From a virus: a stretch of DNA of 64,000 bases. Location: positions 1 to 64,000 of the IMG/VR virus record IMGVR_UViG_3300018080_000180; one strand, given 5' to 3'. Position numbers and translations under genes: made by a program. This document shows, in pieces, positions 22,401-28,963 of this stretch. The notes under the pieces were generated by a model. It saw only the letters and a program-made list of their open reading frames with translations, was not told where the DNA came from and searched no databases. Every line of letters begins with the position of its first letter. The first letter of the stretch is position 1.

Positions 22401-23294
22401 GGTCAATCCAGTGACATGCTTTGCAACCGTCTTGCCGACCTCACCAAGAAACCCTTCGCGCCCCTCGATCGGTGTGACCCCAGCCTCTGGCATTTCCAAC
22501 CGTCGGTCTGCTGGGGGAGCCTGTTGCATAACGTCGACAGCCGGGGCCTCCACTGCTTCGGTTGGAGTGTACTCTTCTTCCCTCAAAAGAGCCTTACGCT
22601 CATCCTGAAGCATGCGAATCTGCTCTCGCTTCTGCTCGTCAGTTAACTCAACGGGCGCCTCCCCCGCCTCTCCTGTGATAAGCTCCTTTTCAGTGCGGGA
22701 AAGCTCCTGCTGCCTCTTGCTCCACATCTCGCGTGTCTGCTCGTAGGACTTGCGAACATCAAGACCTTTTGGCTTCGGCTCAAGCGATTTGCGTATCTCT
22801 TTGATCTGCTCTTCGATCTCGGCAAGGCGCTGCTTCTTTGATTTCTCCTCGGCACGGCGCCCACGTTCAGCCTGCAAGGACTGGCGAATAAATCCCTCTG
22901 GCTTCTCCTCGGACTCGCGCTTCAAATAACCAGTAAACCCAAGAATATTTTCGGCTATGCCGGCCATTGGACCTATGACAGGAACACCCCTTAAAAGAGC
23001 TCCGCCAAAACCAGCACCAGCCTCGCGGCGCTCACCCGGGCTTCCTTCCACCGTAGGAGGGGTAACTATCTCGGCCTCGGGATCCTGCATCGTCCTGCCA
23101 CCGGGAGGGGCGGCTGGCTGTGGTGTCGGCTCAGGTTCTGGCTGCTGCTGGGCTGCTCTCGCATCGTCGGAGAGGACTTCGTCGAGCGACAGGCCTATGT
23201 CTTCCGACGGCGGGGTATAGGAAGCCCGTGCCTCGTCGGAAAGAAATTCGTCAATATTCAGGTCGAGGTTTTGGTAGCTGCTGCGTGGGGCCAT
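10497..23294 (-). CDS. Giant 4265-aa polyvalent virion protein
   Basis: AAGG precedes the ATG. Visible modules: a disordered N-terminus with two DE[FV]LSD[ED]ARA motifs (to 60); hydrophobic segments (about 380-620); a GGDEF-like domain (850-1020; DLDKF, HGDEG instead of GGDEF); a zinc peptidase motif HEGLH (about 1208); a domain with 'TSPQTSVAKNT' (about 1445); a large-polyvalent-protein domain with 'NIMEIQSDLFQHYD' (about 2150); an ADP-ribosyltransferase-like domain from 'VYHGSGSQ' to 'NYAVYDE' (2515-2730); a domain starting 'DLYIVHNLAEESL'; coiled coils (3140-3500); and a helical C-terminus. [T/A][L/F]SK occurs seven times at domain borders. Such proteins are thought to be packaged and ejected with the DNA to counter host defences. 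Position after the internal virion genes supports that. Confidence 0.85.
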   Translation of the reverse strand: MAPRSSYQNLDLNIDEFLSDEARASYTPPSEDIGLSLDEVLSDDARAAQQQPEPEPTPQPAAPPGGRTMQDPEAEIVTPPTVEGSPGERREAGAGFGGALLRGVPVIGPMAGIAENILGFTGYLKRESEEKPEGFIRQSLQAERGRRAEEKSKKQRLAEIEEQIKEIRKSLEPKPKGLDVRKSYEQTREMWSKRQQELSRTEKELITGEAGEAPVELTDEQKREQIRMLQDERKALLREEEYTPTEAVEAPAVDVMQQAPPADRRLEMPEAGVTPIEGREGFLGEVGKTVAKHVTGLTAAAGRWDRAFKAREAALQELEPGREAIARETGRDTQVKQELEAAKDYVKYAEDVMEELSPGWLRKAEAEDFVDYLQNVKPGFFSTPTASFLAGVADLSASISTGLALYSLDDEAYDEAMALTDEITEATDQDQYKNIISSTIRILPGMAAGTALNMVVPGAGGLMWTLEGAGSTARALEEAGVSRDMQRVFALPIGIGYAKVEDMQNKGVFSKETLNAIRTAMGKSIGTGRFARFVSGSIAGLAKRAEGAHHEAREEMFQEWLTGTIAPVLGKMSEGKKIKILEELKNAMVEGAAAYATAFPSMFLLGMGGAGVRAGVEKISDQAKAAGVKVVHKTLKGLGVLDKAQESAQKAVMSDAAQTIDIEAAQREAATERAEQERLRQEATPVAPTAPGEAPTAPGEAPAAPVGPDLTIEEVVSDDPETVAQIEALAAQEAEEGRKPPTLSKPATPSEAAAEEPRAPTEAPVQPTEKQGQLPTAESGIESLEVIDEEIFEIAPKSFEPPPITPGKAQGRVKIMEDIGAEVQPETLESVADELQEEDPELPRDKALRYASRSKRHGLTKLKSGPHFQSAMQKPVEEGKTRVNIFYDLDKFKPWNDETIEGHNAGDYIMKKGQRALAEAAEEVGINYYHIHGDEGAGIAELTDEEMAELPAKLQQMQQKLNSITVPITAKNGTVMRVPLGATIGVGADLAGADQAMLEGKSKRRNAIYIDNQLAERYNISGVEGEDLGPIYEQAGLVSARELEEKREPAKSQAEAEREFPKRVQPDKTLSKRRDQRPAVQKRDGEAGKATEAGQRRLTEEKAPPKKAPSVVTDQDKKVRLLDKAVTGLRKFGGRYAQAGAVPAKSETAYQKAIEALATDMGTTILWFKDGRGGLDINGYAPEDMPGVVLLNTEGDLPLLTTFLHEGLHRIQHDSKSDYNNLLFSLFEAMDAAGYREYLLERLANYGAEDLAELRVNDPDMTTYKGYPVSSYVIAELLADISGDIGTARGVFYTLADKAPKVLRKILRMVGDIIAAVKKAPKEHSRYLDPKGAIELRRQILEAMSKQRPGIAERVAKIAKQKPTLSKPRKATREQEIFESAGVIIGNPSQMRKLVQDLAGYAEAGKDFKNWYRSSSRAAMYLAGGDPVKAELYMNVAAVTSPQTSVAKNTDYVFDVIEFLGETSAMDVQDFERALAGRMFGKNRSVSNKVKQLIRGASAAEVATGPKVTPFDQTLISYLSSDFPGDYDAVMDTWIYRAFGVTPQRSQSATLQRRLQKEMRMLAKRLNLSNDQLQASIWCSFRQAWNDKYNDVIRSFAPGELTKIVRNGVEIDYDNDSWIKILKRMHERMEFPDPNTLELDDFARRIGERLSFFSYETIPTTSGEYAWMTKMAYEDKARLHRDLMQMVQTPRGTNAIFDMLELPLATQFTTAGAWELASNPSQQALALLGVTEGSKQIDKAVAAKLDAAANAFGYIYKQDAVAYHYPIYGGVDAANNNGIEVLTGRPFDEEQSLALQHSVMAAMPKYANSIGIIGHSSGARIINFTFGELSNADFHRAIAPVIDNAYPVEKVDTWRFNSDGGYFDNDWKENPDGSSYISRLVSEGRPDISGRGDDQYNEKVLGRLTESIVNRYGPQAEAIRQRYDADRRAGKIATLSKKVVVEDTKPFLTTSVFLRRELVGKDMVSRGQMDSLLKSKEVKPIEADVVSFVLDKYHKGEKKIDLEQLKREVNTELIPLTRISSTGGEYEVKYGVPELGYSGLAKGESIIFNAPYYHGQAGHWTDQYMELSKELFPEYEIVEGFKVQDWAPPSYAVVDKKNKEKVLGVFGSKEAAYTWIDEAEAAAEDTSDRVGLFGHLRVAPIGNAFNIMEIQSDLFQHYDVEAINEFVDWSEEEREEKPVGEGEPQKIIDAIDAEVGSMSEDDMIGLNEKETARRVLDSLDFRPHTGHFHDFYKTDWYKEIMHAGLYQAATESAPADLNYKYGVVQQLYQMVPKRFKTFPSILRTQTEAYHKLWPQRMVREAIKVAAVRGYETIRMPTEETLALVEGFVKKEADVRAQHELFAIGGSDQSSDEILKKAKPGATLEHRRSGRRDLILSVDKSGIDEGDQHFLVWTTSSRFADKYRQLSDQKKKQVADFVNNARYIMGVSENEPFPIQTFHVRFRTGDTPIGGGYDLTKIHKSAQEVLRNYKSGALKAFRRLRSDVTPVTDEQGNTWYESKITEADRNDPVLAFSKKVYHGSGSQYDDFDYRNNAGRASGISAMGAATYVTDVRGNAVWYAQELGGYRFTVDGMNRRWPMFDSIGVANMVRAWRRGEEIDEMAKGMTYPGDHPFRKEQLKELVDLIKENRVQVQSTSYLYTAELAIENGNFLDWNNPESQEMIDLGRQAVPDPEAYDSIISATKAQLGGFVTGGDIYRTVARILESNIAASDALAGVGIAGAFESDGPATTNYAVYDETLLGRPTRETLSKKKLPGSKQKDLYIVHNLAEESLERINSIGGIPAVSIAIASTKSPLKEFGGISLVFPQETVQPSIDFVYNGDAYTARRIMDVAYRPNRQVARATARKIEEAVKKFFPADDGIISRDSAEIMKEEDRDLFFDFAMGDVGLQSLFISETNERASGKLHYLMNGRYGEYRDWLGMLADELYGVGEMVLRGETVPATLQAHHEAMSRQDPRSAEMEGIEQKYGYLTGRSRERLSDWKSVISRYEAGGMEREPYTGVGLASLLHSKLMTDIEPYAQKSSATLHGLVARYYDENGRGNEDVRRIAQEIGFQGLPDNLVEHIVDMANLIREMPKHYFEVKMSRPVMIGEAKLAIVPDNRFPMVDRILRNAGVPFIEYSTAAGNREDAVAEAVKGAGLTFSKKRRGLSAVVKRIPVRPADLVASKYRIKEEYEYLQEARTRLRALQDEETLRMRAGSAMAIDKYLIAFREMTKAELAEKKAELREDIARTLSLYARQVGYPRDIYPLIKRVKTPYMFNKVLDLIDQRVQNNLRRMLYKKAKDRIKRYRSMIDAVKAGKRKSSVFTPEAAAELEALMDAFDDTRPRLNLDQIKSQVAQGNPITEAEAEFVRIYDKINGPEDVELTPEEKAFVIQNTSPRLDQMSAAQLRRVSEEMRLIYTTGRSERKRQVDREMKQVNAKRQAVVAGVRKVTSQAAIERRAARAFDDETRGLMKSLGEIGRFFGWQQVRPELLMEWATGNFQMLGQKPGALSRFVYEPIRQKAIEESIAAKAHQDKVAEIFKGLDLRRMYQKFDDFEVTVYDMDTGIPYQRKLSANQAMFVYANSQNEDNLRHLYGSGYTDDAVQTITDALPQEVKDAVDRLIDFYDTDVYPRVNEVFKKVYGVEMPKSDRYFPIMRLDRKRAESPVMIDLMQRYSTRPIGLDRKFTKGRVKSEAAFRDYDFFRTVFAHMRDVEHYIAFEETINTTRRILDYDPVSRAIQTRSEAAYKTMWRWHQDMIAGRPSNINSNALNTWADFIRRNYGVYALGLNVRVMAKQLASMTGAMPFVSPGLVTQRFAQYTTGGWKNMQKMVYGLSEYMKTRNGNVERTLRELQESREVKKAFGFGPAMTQLADASMAGIRAFDEAAVVSIWLAKFDDGMKKHGNQSRAVREADMLIRRTQPESSLVNLPEAFRDRGVVGAFTAFKNQINQNANMWAMIGMAAKSASAPPDEVMKMAVKMFFAQMAAAMWIYAIDTGAWYNPKRLLQDPEGLMMYAVNGVTGTLPVVGEGINSMMANARNRIREMRGQKPIRDYGFDVTPTAFEVFGTAGRFMGGVADLAQAQTPTERRKAAQKALKAGAQVSAIATRLPASMAIRAVEGAFRAAKGEGMANLLYPKSTLEDVSLKGAMTSRLKKPGSWRERLIFKNWYEQLPKDRRKAFKAEAFNAGIDDPSENVKQINEYFSGRLLEKPKELPASKLKFGYNALYSGGMQNQFARRREAAYKNLTPQEKANWSKHPSIVKVDEEWELYKKLWKKHREAVIKSKRGQ
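20000..20155 (-). CDS. Possible overprinted 51-aa gene inside the giant gene
   Basis: In another frame of the giant gene, GTG at 20155 is preceded by GGAGG at six bases. The product (MNQQKVKLRLSGNSLKEF ... QYRKEMAKLEKPLKQDSDD) is basic, helical and normal in composition, while the giant protein in the same stretch is a low-complexity linker. A promoter with the same operator as the early promoters lies about 80 bases upstream. No family is recognised. Evidence is the combination of promoter, ribosome site and codon content; expression is not shown. Confidence 0.5.
   Translation of the reverse strand: MNQQKVKLRLSGNSLKEFNLIKRYRNGEINGLQYRKEMAKLEKPLKQDSDD
20238..20266 (-). promoter_or_regulatory. 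Internal promoter D with the early operator
   Basis: TTGACA (20261-20266) and TATAAT (20238-20243) are 17 bases apart, and the -35 box lies in ATTGACAATCAATTG, identical in layout to promoters A-C. Here it is inside the giant coding region (encoding part of IDNQLAERYNIS). It would drive the overprinted 51-codon frame under early control. Confidence 0.7.
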
Positions 23295-23308
23295 TTACAC
23301 CTTCCGAG

Positions 23309-24439
23309 TTACTGCGTTGACTGGAAATACTTTTTGAACTTCGGGCTCGCCATGACATTGGAAATTGTTTTCTCGTCAGGATTTTTCAGCCCTTGGTCGA
23401 CCAGCCAGTCTATTGCAGCTTCTCGGTAGGCATCCTGATCGATGCCTTCATCATAATCGGCTTCTATTTGCTGCAGAGAGCGCTGACCACCGCCGGCTCG
23501 TAATTGCTGGGCGATACCTTCTGCTCTGTCAAGCTCAGCCTGTGCGGCCTGAAGCTGATCGCCAAGAGATGACGTAAGCAGCTTTTTGACCTTTGCCTTT
23601 GCTGACTCAAGATCTTTTATTAGCTTGTCCTTTGTCTCGTCTTCAGTATAAGCATTGTTCAGTTGCTGCTGAATTGTCTCAATGCGCTTCTCAGTTTCGG
23701 CAAGTTCTTCGGCCTCCATATCGGCGGCCTTCTTGATTTTATCCCTCTTCATCAATGCATTCTTTGCAGTTGCCTCTGCCTTGCTACGTTCCTGAAGGTA
23801 CTGATCGCGCTGCCTGAGTCCGGAGCTCTGACCCTGCTGCTGACCGCGACGCTTTTCCTGCTGCTGCTGGAGAGAAGTGGGAATGGCACCAATATAGTCG
23901 CCGGCACCGACGCCCTCGGGGAACTGATAATCGGCAGCAGCTCCGCCCTGCTCGATCGCCGTCCTACGATCCTGAGCGCCGGCAGATCCTTGAATGAATT
24001 GCTGGGTACGCTGGCGTTCCGATTCGGCCTCGTGCTGGGCCTTCATACGCTTGTCGTATTCGATGAGACCAACGCTTGCGTGCTTGTACCAGTTCATGGC
24101 ATTGAACCGACCATTGTCATCGTAGTAAAACTCCTTCGGGGGGAGCCATTCGAGAACGCCCTTACCCATGCGCTTAACAGCGTCCTGCTCGAAGAGCTTG
24201 ACACCCTTCATTCCCATTCCGAGAACACGCCTGAATATATTCTCCTGATTCGCTTTTGCCATACTGGCGCCCATTGCGTTACGCATGGCTGCACCAGTGG
24301 CGCGAACCGGATCATCGGCCGGGGCTGACTCTGGTGTATGCGTGGTTGGGCCGATACCCGCCCCGAGATCCTGAGGATCCTCTGACTCTGCTCCACCGGC
24401 AAACTTGCCAATACCTTGATATGATCTCATCGTGTTCAT
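23309..24439 (-). CDS. Internal virion protein with coiled coil, 376 aa
   Basis: The ATG at 24439 is chosen: it overlaps the upstream stop (TAATG) and has GGAAGGTGG before it. An Ala/Gly-rich N-terminus precedes 'FRRVLGMGMKGVKLFEQDAVKRMGK', then Gln-rich linkers, a long coiled coil (about 190-320) and a C-terminal 'YREAAIDWLVDQGLKNPDEKTI'. It lies between two other internal virion candidates and the giant protein, as T7 gp14-16 are clustered. Function as a core or ejection protein is inferred from this order. Confidence 0.55.
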   Translation of the reverse strand: MNTMRSYQGIGKFAGGAESEDPQDLGAGIGPTTHTPESAPADDPVRATGAAMRNAMGASMAKANQENIFRRVLGMGMKGVKLFEQDAVKRMGKGVLEWLPPKEFYYDDNGRFNAMNWYKHASVGLIEYDKRMKAQHEAESERQRTQQFIQGSAGAQDRRTAIEQGGAAADYQFPEGVGAGDYIGAIPTSLQQQQEKRRGQQQGQSSGLRQRDQYLQERSKAEATAKNALMKRDKIKKAADMEAEELAETEKRIETIQQQLNNAYTEDETKDKLIKDLESAKAKVKKLLTSSLGDQLQAAQAELDRAEGIAQQLRAGGGQRSLQQIEADYDEGIDQDAYREAAIDWLVDQGLKNPDEKTISNVMASPKFKKYFQSTQ

Positions 24440-25515
24440 TATGCGGCCACCTTCCACATTGAAGCGATACGATCGCGACGCTTCGCCTTGTTTGACCCGG
24501 CGTTGGCAACGATTGCAGCGAATGCCTGAGATGCTTTTTCTCTGCCCTGCATCCGCTTGTCTTTCTTTCGCTGTTTTTCGTCAGCGATCTGTTTGCCGGC
24601 AGCACGCCGCTGCGTAACCTGTAGAGCAGCAGCATCGCGCTTCTTCGTCTGCCTTTCAAAGTACCATTTCTCCATCATGTTCCAGTATTCTTTGCGAGCA
24701 CGATTAAAGAGCTTCTGGTCGCGCTTTTCGGCCTTGTCATATTTCGCACCGGCAGTAAAGATTCCGGCAACACCCATGACTACGGCTCCGATTATGCCTC
24801 CCCATGGACCGCCGTACTTGAACCCCTCGCCGAAACCCTTGACGGACTCGCGCCACGATTCCTGAGCGACGTAACCGCCTTTCTGCTCGCCCCATGCCAT
24901 CTCGCCAAAAACCTGAGCCGGGTTCTGAGATATGGCAAGACCACGATTCTGTATCGGGCTGCCCTCGGCCAGCATCTCAGTCTCAGTCGGAAGACCATCA
25001 AGAAATTGGTCAAGATTGGGAGAGATGTCGTAGTTGGGATCAAAGTAGAGCTTACCCTGATCCTTCCACGCTTCGAGATCACTTTGGTAATCAAGAGCAG
25101 CCTGCTTCTGGTTGGCGGTAGTAAGTGCATCAAGACCTTGACCAGCCATGTCGAATGCCATCCCGACTGGGTTGACGCCACCCATTCCGCCTTCTCCACC
25201 GCCCATCATTCCAGACATTGCCCCTTCTGTGCCGGCGCCCTTCTCCCCACCAAACATTCCAGAGAGCGTCTGGGCGAGGTCCATGCCTTGACCAATCATG
25301 CCCATCACATCAACATCTTTCTTGGGCTCTTGGCCTATGGCGGTCTGGGTAGATCCAGCAGCAGGAGATGGAGAAGCAACTATGTCAGTTGGCTCGCGTG
25401 CCGGCTGAGACACAGGAGTCGTCTCTTGGTACGAAGTCCTTCTGGTTTCATCCAGAGGATCCCGATAGCTTGTGGTGCCATCAGGCCCAATTGCAGTGTA
25501 CGATCTTGGTGCCAT
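24439..25515 (-). CDS. Internal virion protein with membrane-like segment, 358 aa
   Basis: Residues 75-130 are Gly/Met-rich. Residues about 230-258 form a hydrophobic, glycine-rich stretch ('GGIIGAVVMGVAGIFTAGA') that could insert into a membrane, followed by a strongly basic helical tail with 'WNMMEKWYFERQ'. Phage proteins with this layout are often ejected to help form the DNA channel across the envelope. It is downstream of the 1012-aa protein and shares a TAATG overlap with the next gene. Confidence 0.55.
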   Translation of the reverse strand: MAPRSYTAIGPDGTTSYRDPLDETRRTSYQETTPVSQPAREPTDIVASPSPAAGSTQTAIGQEPKKDVDVMGMIGQGMDLAQTLSGMFGGEKGAGTEGAMSGMMGGGEGGMGGVNPVGMAFDMAGQGLDALTTANQKQAALDYQSDLEAWKDQGKLYFDPNYDISPNLDQFLDGLPTETEMLAEGSPIQNRGLAISQNPAQVFGEMAWGEQKGGYVAQESWRESVKGFGEGFKYGGPWGGIIGAVVMGVAGIFTAGAKYDKAEKRDQKLFNRARKEYWNMMEKWYFERQTKKRDAAALQVTQRRAAGKQIADEKQRKKDKRMQGREKASQAFAAIVANAGSNKAKRRDRIASMWKVAA

Positions 25516-25526
25516 GTTAAAACTCC

Positions 25527-28500
25527 TTATGCAGCCCTCAATGAACTTGCACTGGCGTCATCGAAAGCATCTCCAGCCTTGCCAGCGGTATTGGCAAAAC
25601 CGTACTTAAATCCGGGAGCGTAATAAAAGATCTCCCCCGCATCGTTCTCAAGAACAATGACATCAAAAACAAAGTCGACGTCATTTCTTGTTGCCATCAC
25701 AACATCGCTTTCCACGCCATTGATGGTATATTCAACCCCATTGACAAAAAACGGCTGATTTACAGATCCCTCTATCGCCGACTTCGTGGTCGCATTCATA
25801 TTAACATTGAATGCAGTAGTGTTCCCAGCGCCATTCTTCACGACTGATGGCTTTCCATACACATCGGTATTCCGTTGGAGCTCCACCTCCCAGTCCTGAA
25901 TGGTGCCACTCATTGGAACCCTCTGCTTATATACCTCATAGTCACCCTTTGTGACATACGCAAGATTGGTCGGCTGACTCGGCATATCCCCGAGTCCATA
26001 GTTGTTTTCCGGAGAAAGGTCGGAACGCATCCGGCCGTCATCTCCGTAAAGGTTACTAACCATGCCTGTCGCCGGATCGATCTGCCACCCCTTGCCACCG
26101 TCCCAAATCTGCTGGAATTCTGCAATGTCAAGGACTCCGTCTGCTCCTGCCAAGGGAGTGTCACGCAGAGCCTGATAGAATTGGGTGAAGATCCCGTTGA
26201 TCAGACTCGCCTCGGTGCTCATGTGTGCTTGGTTGTTTTCATCGTACCACACAAAGCTGCCCGGAGGCATATCGGTAACCTGCGTTACCTCGTTTGAAGG
26301 GAGCGCCTCCCAATATTCGCCTTCCAGCGGGGCGTTGGTAAGCAGCGTGTCGAGGTTCACCAGCTCATCAGCCACACCGTTCTCGTTCATCGCGATCGAG
26401 GTGGCCACGCCGCTCTGGCTGTACACCTGTATCTGTGATGGTCCAAAGCGCTCATTGAGAAATTTCCGAGCGTCAAACACACCGTTATCAAAATAGTCAT
26501 ACAGGTCCACGCCCTGAGCATTGAGCTGTGAAATCTTGTCGACTACGTCGCCCTGAGTGACAGGTCGGGTTGTGCCGTCCGGGTTGGTCACATAGAAGTT
26601 GGTTCCATTACCGGGAGCAGTCATCACCTCTTCGCGGTCGTACACCGGGGTGCCATCAGTATTGTACTGGGTGATGTCGGCACCATTCGGCGTGGTGTAG
26701 TCAAAGGCAGTTGCGGGATCGTTCCACGGCCACGCAATGGTTGCATAGTTCGGCGTTCCGTCCTCGTTGATATCGGAGCTGCTGTTACGCCACGAACGAA
26801 TAGAGGTCTGGAGGGCCTCGAAGGTTCTGGCGTTGCTCGGATCGGTGATAGCAGCATCCGGGTTGTCGAAGTACTGCTCATTGATGATGCCGTCATCAAC
26901 GAGATCGATAACAGTCTGTTGAGTCCCGTCACGGTTGAGATAGTCGCGGCGGTTCTCTACCCACGCCTCGATCCTTGCAGCTCCTGTTGGGCTGTCAGGA
27001 TCATCGATCTTCAGCATGTTGGCAACGTATGCTTTGAGGTTCGGATCCTCTGCCAGCATGTCCGTAGCACTCATGCCCGGGTCAAAGTCGAGCAGCGCAG
27101 TGATACGACCATCAGCCAGAGCACCGAACTCTTCAGACTTCTGGGTGCGCATCGAGCTGATCATGTCCCCGATGGCCTGATCAACTATCGGATCACTGGG
27201 GTCTACTCCATAATCGGCCGCGATCTGCGTGCGAAGCGACTCGTTGCCGAGAATGTCTGTCGAGCTGCTTCCGGCATCGAGCATAAGGCCAATGAGATCC
27301 GACGGCGTCTTCTGGCTTTGCGACATCGAGATGGCCATGTAGTCTGCCTCGGTAGCTCCATCAGGCCCGTACTCTTCGAGGAACCTCGAAAGAGACATGC
27401 CGTTGGCAATATCGTTGGCCATACGGCCAAAGGCTTCGTCATCGTACTTCTGAAGTGTCCGGGCGTTCTCGAACAGGTTCTGGGCAGAATCGATCTGCAA
27501 CTTCAGGATGTCCCCGCCGATATCGCCAAGGAGCTTTGACAGCTGACCACTGGTATCCCGGACGGCTGCGGCCATCATCGCCGACATCGCCTGAGGGCTG
27601 ATATTGCCCTGAAGCCCCTGCTGTTTGAGAGCAGCCAGTGCAGCGGCATCGGCCCCGCTCTGGGCGCTTACAAGGCGATTCAGAGTGCTCTGAATGTATG
27701 CCGAGTCTCCGCTCATGAGGCCACGCAGGATGTCCTGAGCCGCTTCCATGTCGGTGTCATACTGATCAGTAGTCGGCGCTGCAGCTGTAACAGTATCAGG
27801 GGTGACACCTATTCCAGCCTGACCACGAGCCTCATCGCTCATCTCAAGGGCAGGTATATCCCCTCGACCAATCGCAGCATCCCGCTCAAGAGCCATCTGC
27901 CGATAGTCGGGAGCGGGGGCTTTCGGTGGTTCAAGTGTGGGAGGCTTTGGAGTCTCGACCGTTTTCGGCGGTGGAGGAGTAACCGTCTTCATCCCAGTGA
28001 TATCAGTTCCCTCGGCCTGCCCCGGAGTGATGTTGTAATTGGCCGGCTGCATGCCAATAGCTTCCATACCTCTACCAATGTCGTATGCCTGCTGTCTGCC
28101 GGCCACATTTTCTGGAAGGTTTGCCTGCTGAATGGCAGTCGGGGTTCCGGTTATTTTGGGCGCAGGCGGCAGTCCTTCGTTATTCTGATCATCGGGAGGC
28201 GGCTGGGTTGCACTGTAGGTTCCCGATTGCAGCCCCATTTTTGGCTGCTGACCGATAGCCGCTCGCATTGCGTTAGGATCAAACCGTCCGCCATGGACTG
28301 CTCCAGCCATGTCTCGCAGGATGTCAGGACCTATGGCGGCCGTCTCGTCGGCACTGAAGACCCACTCGCCCTCGTGCTTGTCGGTTACCGGCGAGCCTAC
28401 CCCGGGAGTACGCCTGTCCTGTTGCACCACCCCGTCAGGGCCGGCGCCGGTATATCCGGAAGGCATGGCGGGGCCTTGACCAACAGCTGCCTCGTTCCTG

Positions 28501-28565
28501 TCAGGCTCTCCGAACACAACAGGAGGAAGGTCCGTCCACCAGTCTCTCACTTTTTTCGTAGGCAT
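25527..28565 (-). CDS. Large virion protein, 1012 aa, EF-hand-like loops
   Basis: The N-terminus has 'DKHEGEWVFSADETAAIGPDIL' and Pro/Thr-rich linkers (to about 260). The middle is helical with Asp-rich loops, and the C-terminal third is beta-rich. Calcium-loop-like segments occur ('SDINEDGTPNYAT', 'GADGVLDIAEFQQIW'). The gene is in the internal-virion block. No catalytic motif is seen. It may be an inner core or tail-assembly protein; the Asp-rich loops suggest bound calcium, which is inference. Confidence 0.55.
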   Translation of the reverse strand: MPTKKVRDWWTDLPPVVFGEPDRNEAAVGQGPAMPSGYTGAGPDGVVQQDRRTPGVGSPVTDKHEGEWVFSADETAAIGPDILRDMAGAVHGGRFDPNAMRAAIGQQPKMGLQSGTYSATQPPPDDQNNEGLPPAPKITGTPTAIQQANLPENVAGRQQAYDIGRGMEAIGMQPANYNITPGQAEGTDITGMKTVTPPPPKTVETPKPPTLEPPKAPAPDYRQMALERDAAIGRGDIPALEMSDEARGQAGIGVTPDTVTAAAPTTDQYDTDMEAAQDILRGLMSGDSAYIQSTLNRLVSAQSGADAAALAALKQQGLQGNISPQAMSAMMAAAVRDTSGQLSKLLGDIGGDILKLQIDSAQNLFENARTLQKYDDEAFGRMANDIANGMSLSRFLEEYGPDGATEADYMAISMSQSQKTPSDLIGLMLDAGSSSTDILGNESLRTQIAADYGVDPSDPIVDQAIGDMISSMRTQKSEEFGALADGRITALLDFDPGMSATDMLAEDPNLKAYVANMLKIDDPDSPTGAARIEAWVENRRDYLNRDGTQQTVIDLVDDGIINEQYFDNPDAAITDPSNARTFEALQTSIRSWRNSSSDINEDGTPNYATIAWPWNDPATAFDYTTPNGADITQYNTDGTPVYDREEVMTAPGNGTNFYVTNPDGTTRPVTQGDVVDKISQLNAQGVDLYDYFDNGVFDARKFLNERFGPSQIQVYSQSGVATSIAMNENGVADELVNLDTLLTNAPLEGEYWEALPSNEVTQVTDMPPGSFVWYDENNQAHMSTEASLINGIFTQFYQALRDTPLAGADGVLDIAEFQQIWDGGKGWQIDPATGMVSNLYGDDGRMRSDLSPENNYGLGDMPSQPTNLAYVTKGDYEVYKQRVPMSGTIQDWEVELQRNTDVYGKPSVVKNGAGNTTAFNVNMNATTKSAIEGSVNQPFFVNGVEYTINGVESDVVMATRNDVDFVFDVIVLENDAGEIFYYAPGFKYGFANTAGKAGDAFDDASASSLRAA

Positions 28566-28580
28566 CGCAAGCTCCCTTAA

Positions 28581-28952
28581 TTAACCGAACAGATTGATCC
28601 GTGTAGCCGTGGTGGCTGCGCTGAGATGGACACGGGTGCAGTGGAACGGCTTGTCCACGCCGGGGGTAAACGACTCAAGAACGTAGTTGTCGTTTGGAAG
28701 GTCCATCTGGACGTTCGCAAGAGCCGCACCGACAACAGAAACCATACGCACCCTGAACCGGGGAATGTAGGTATCTTCGGTAATCGGCCTCGTAGAATCG
28801 TCGTTGTGGTTCTTCAGATACCACGTTGAGCCACTCTTGATGAGCGTCTGGCACCGATAAAGTGGCGTTGCCAGCTTCTCTGCGTCGCTGCCCGTTTCGT
28901 GAACGAACGGGGTCTGCGGCCTGCCCTTTTGATTGTCGTTGTAAAAAGACAC
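28581..28952 (-). CDS. Small structural protein, 123 aa
   Basis: GGAGG precedes the start region. The sequence alternates polar and hydrophobic residues ('RPQTPFVHETGSDAEKLATP', 'PRFRVRMVSVVGAALANVQM') and ends in a beta-rich 'FHCTRVHLSAATTATRINL', so a beta-sandwich is likely. It lies between the repeat protein and the 1012-aa virion protein. No family recognised; a head-decoration or tail-accessory role would fit. Confidence 0.55.
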   Translation of the reverse strand: MSFYNDNQKGRPQTPFVHETGSDAEKLATPLYRCQTLIKSGSTWYLKNHNDDSTRPITEDTYIPRFRVRMVSVVGAALANVQMDLPNDNYVLESFTPGVDKPFHCTRVHLSAATTATRINLFG

Positions 28953-28963
28953 TCGAACCTCCT

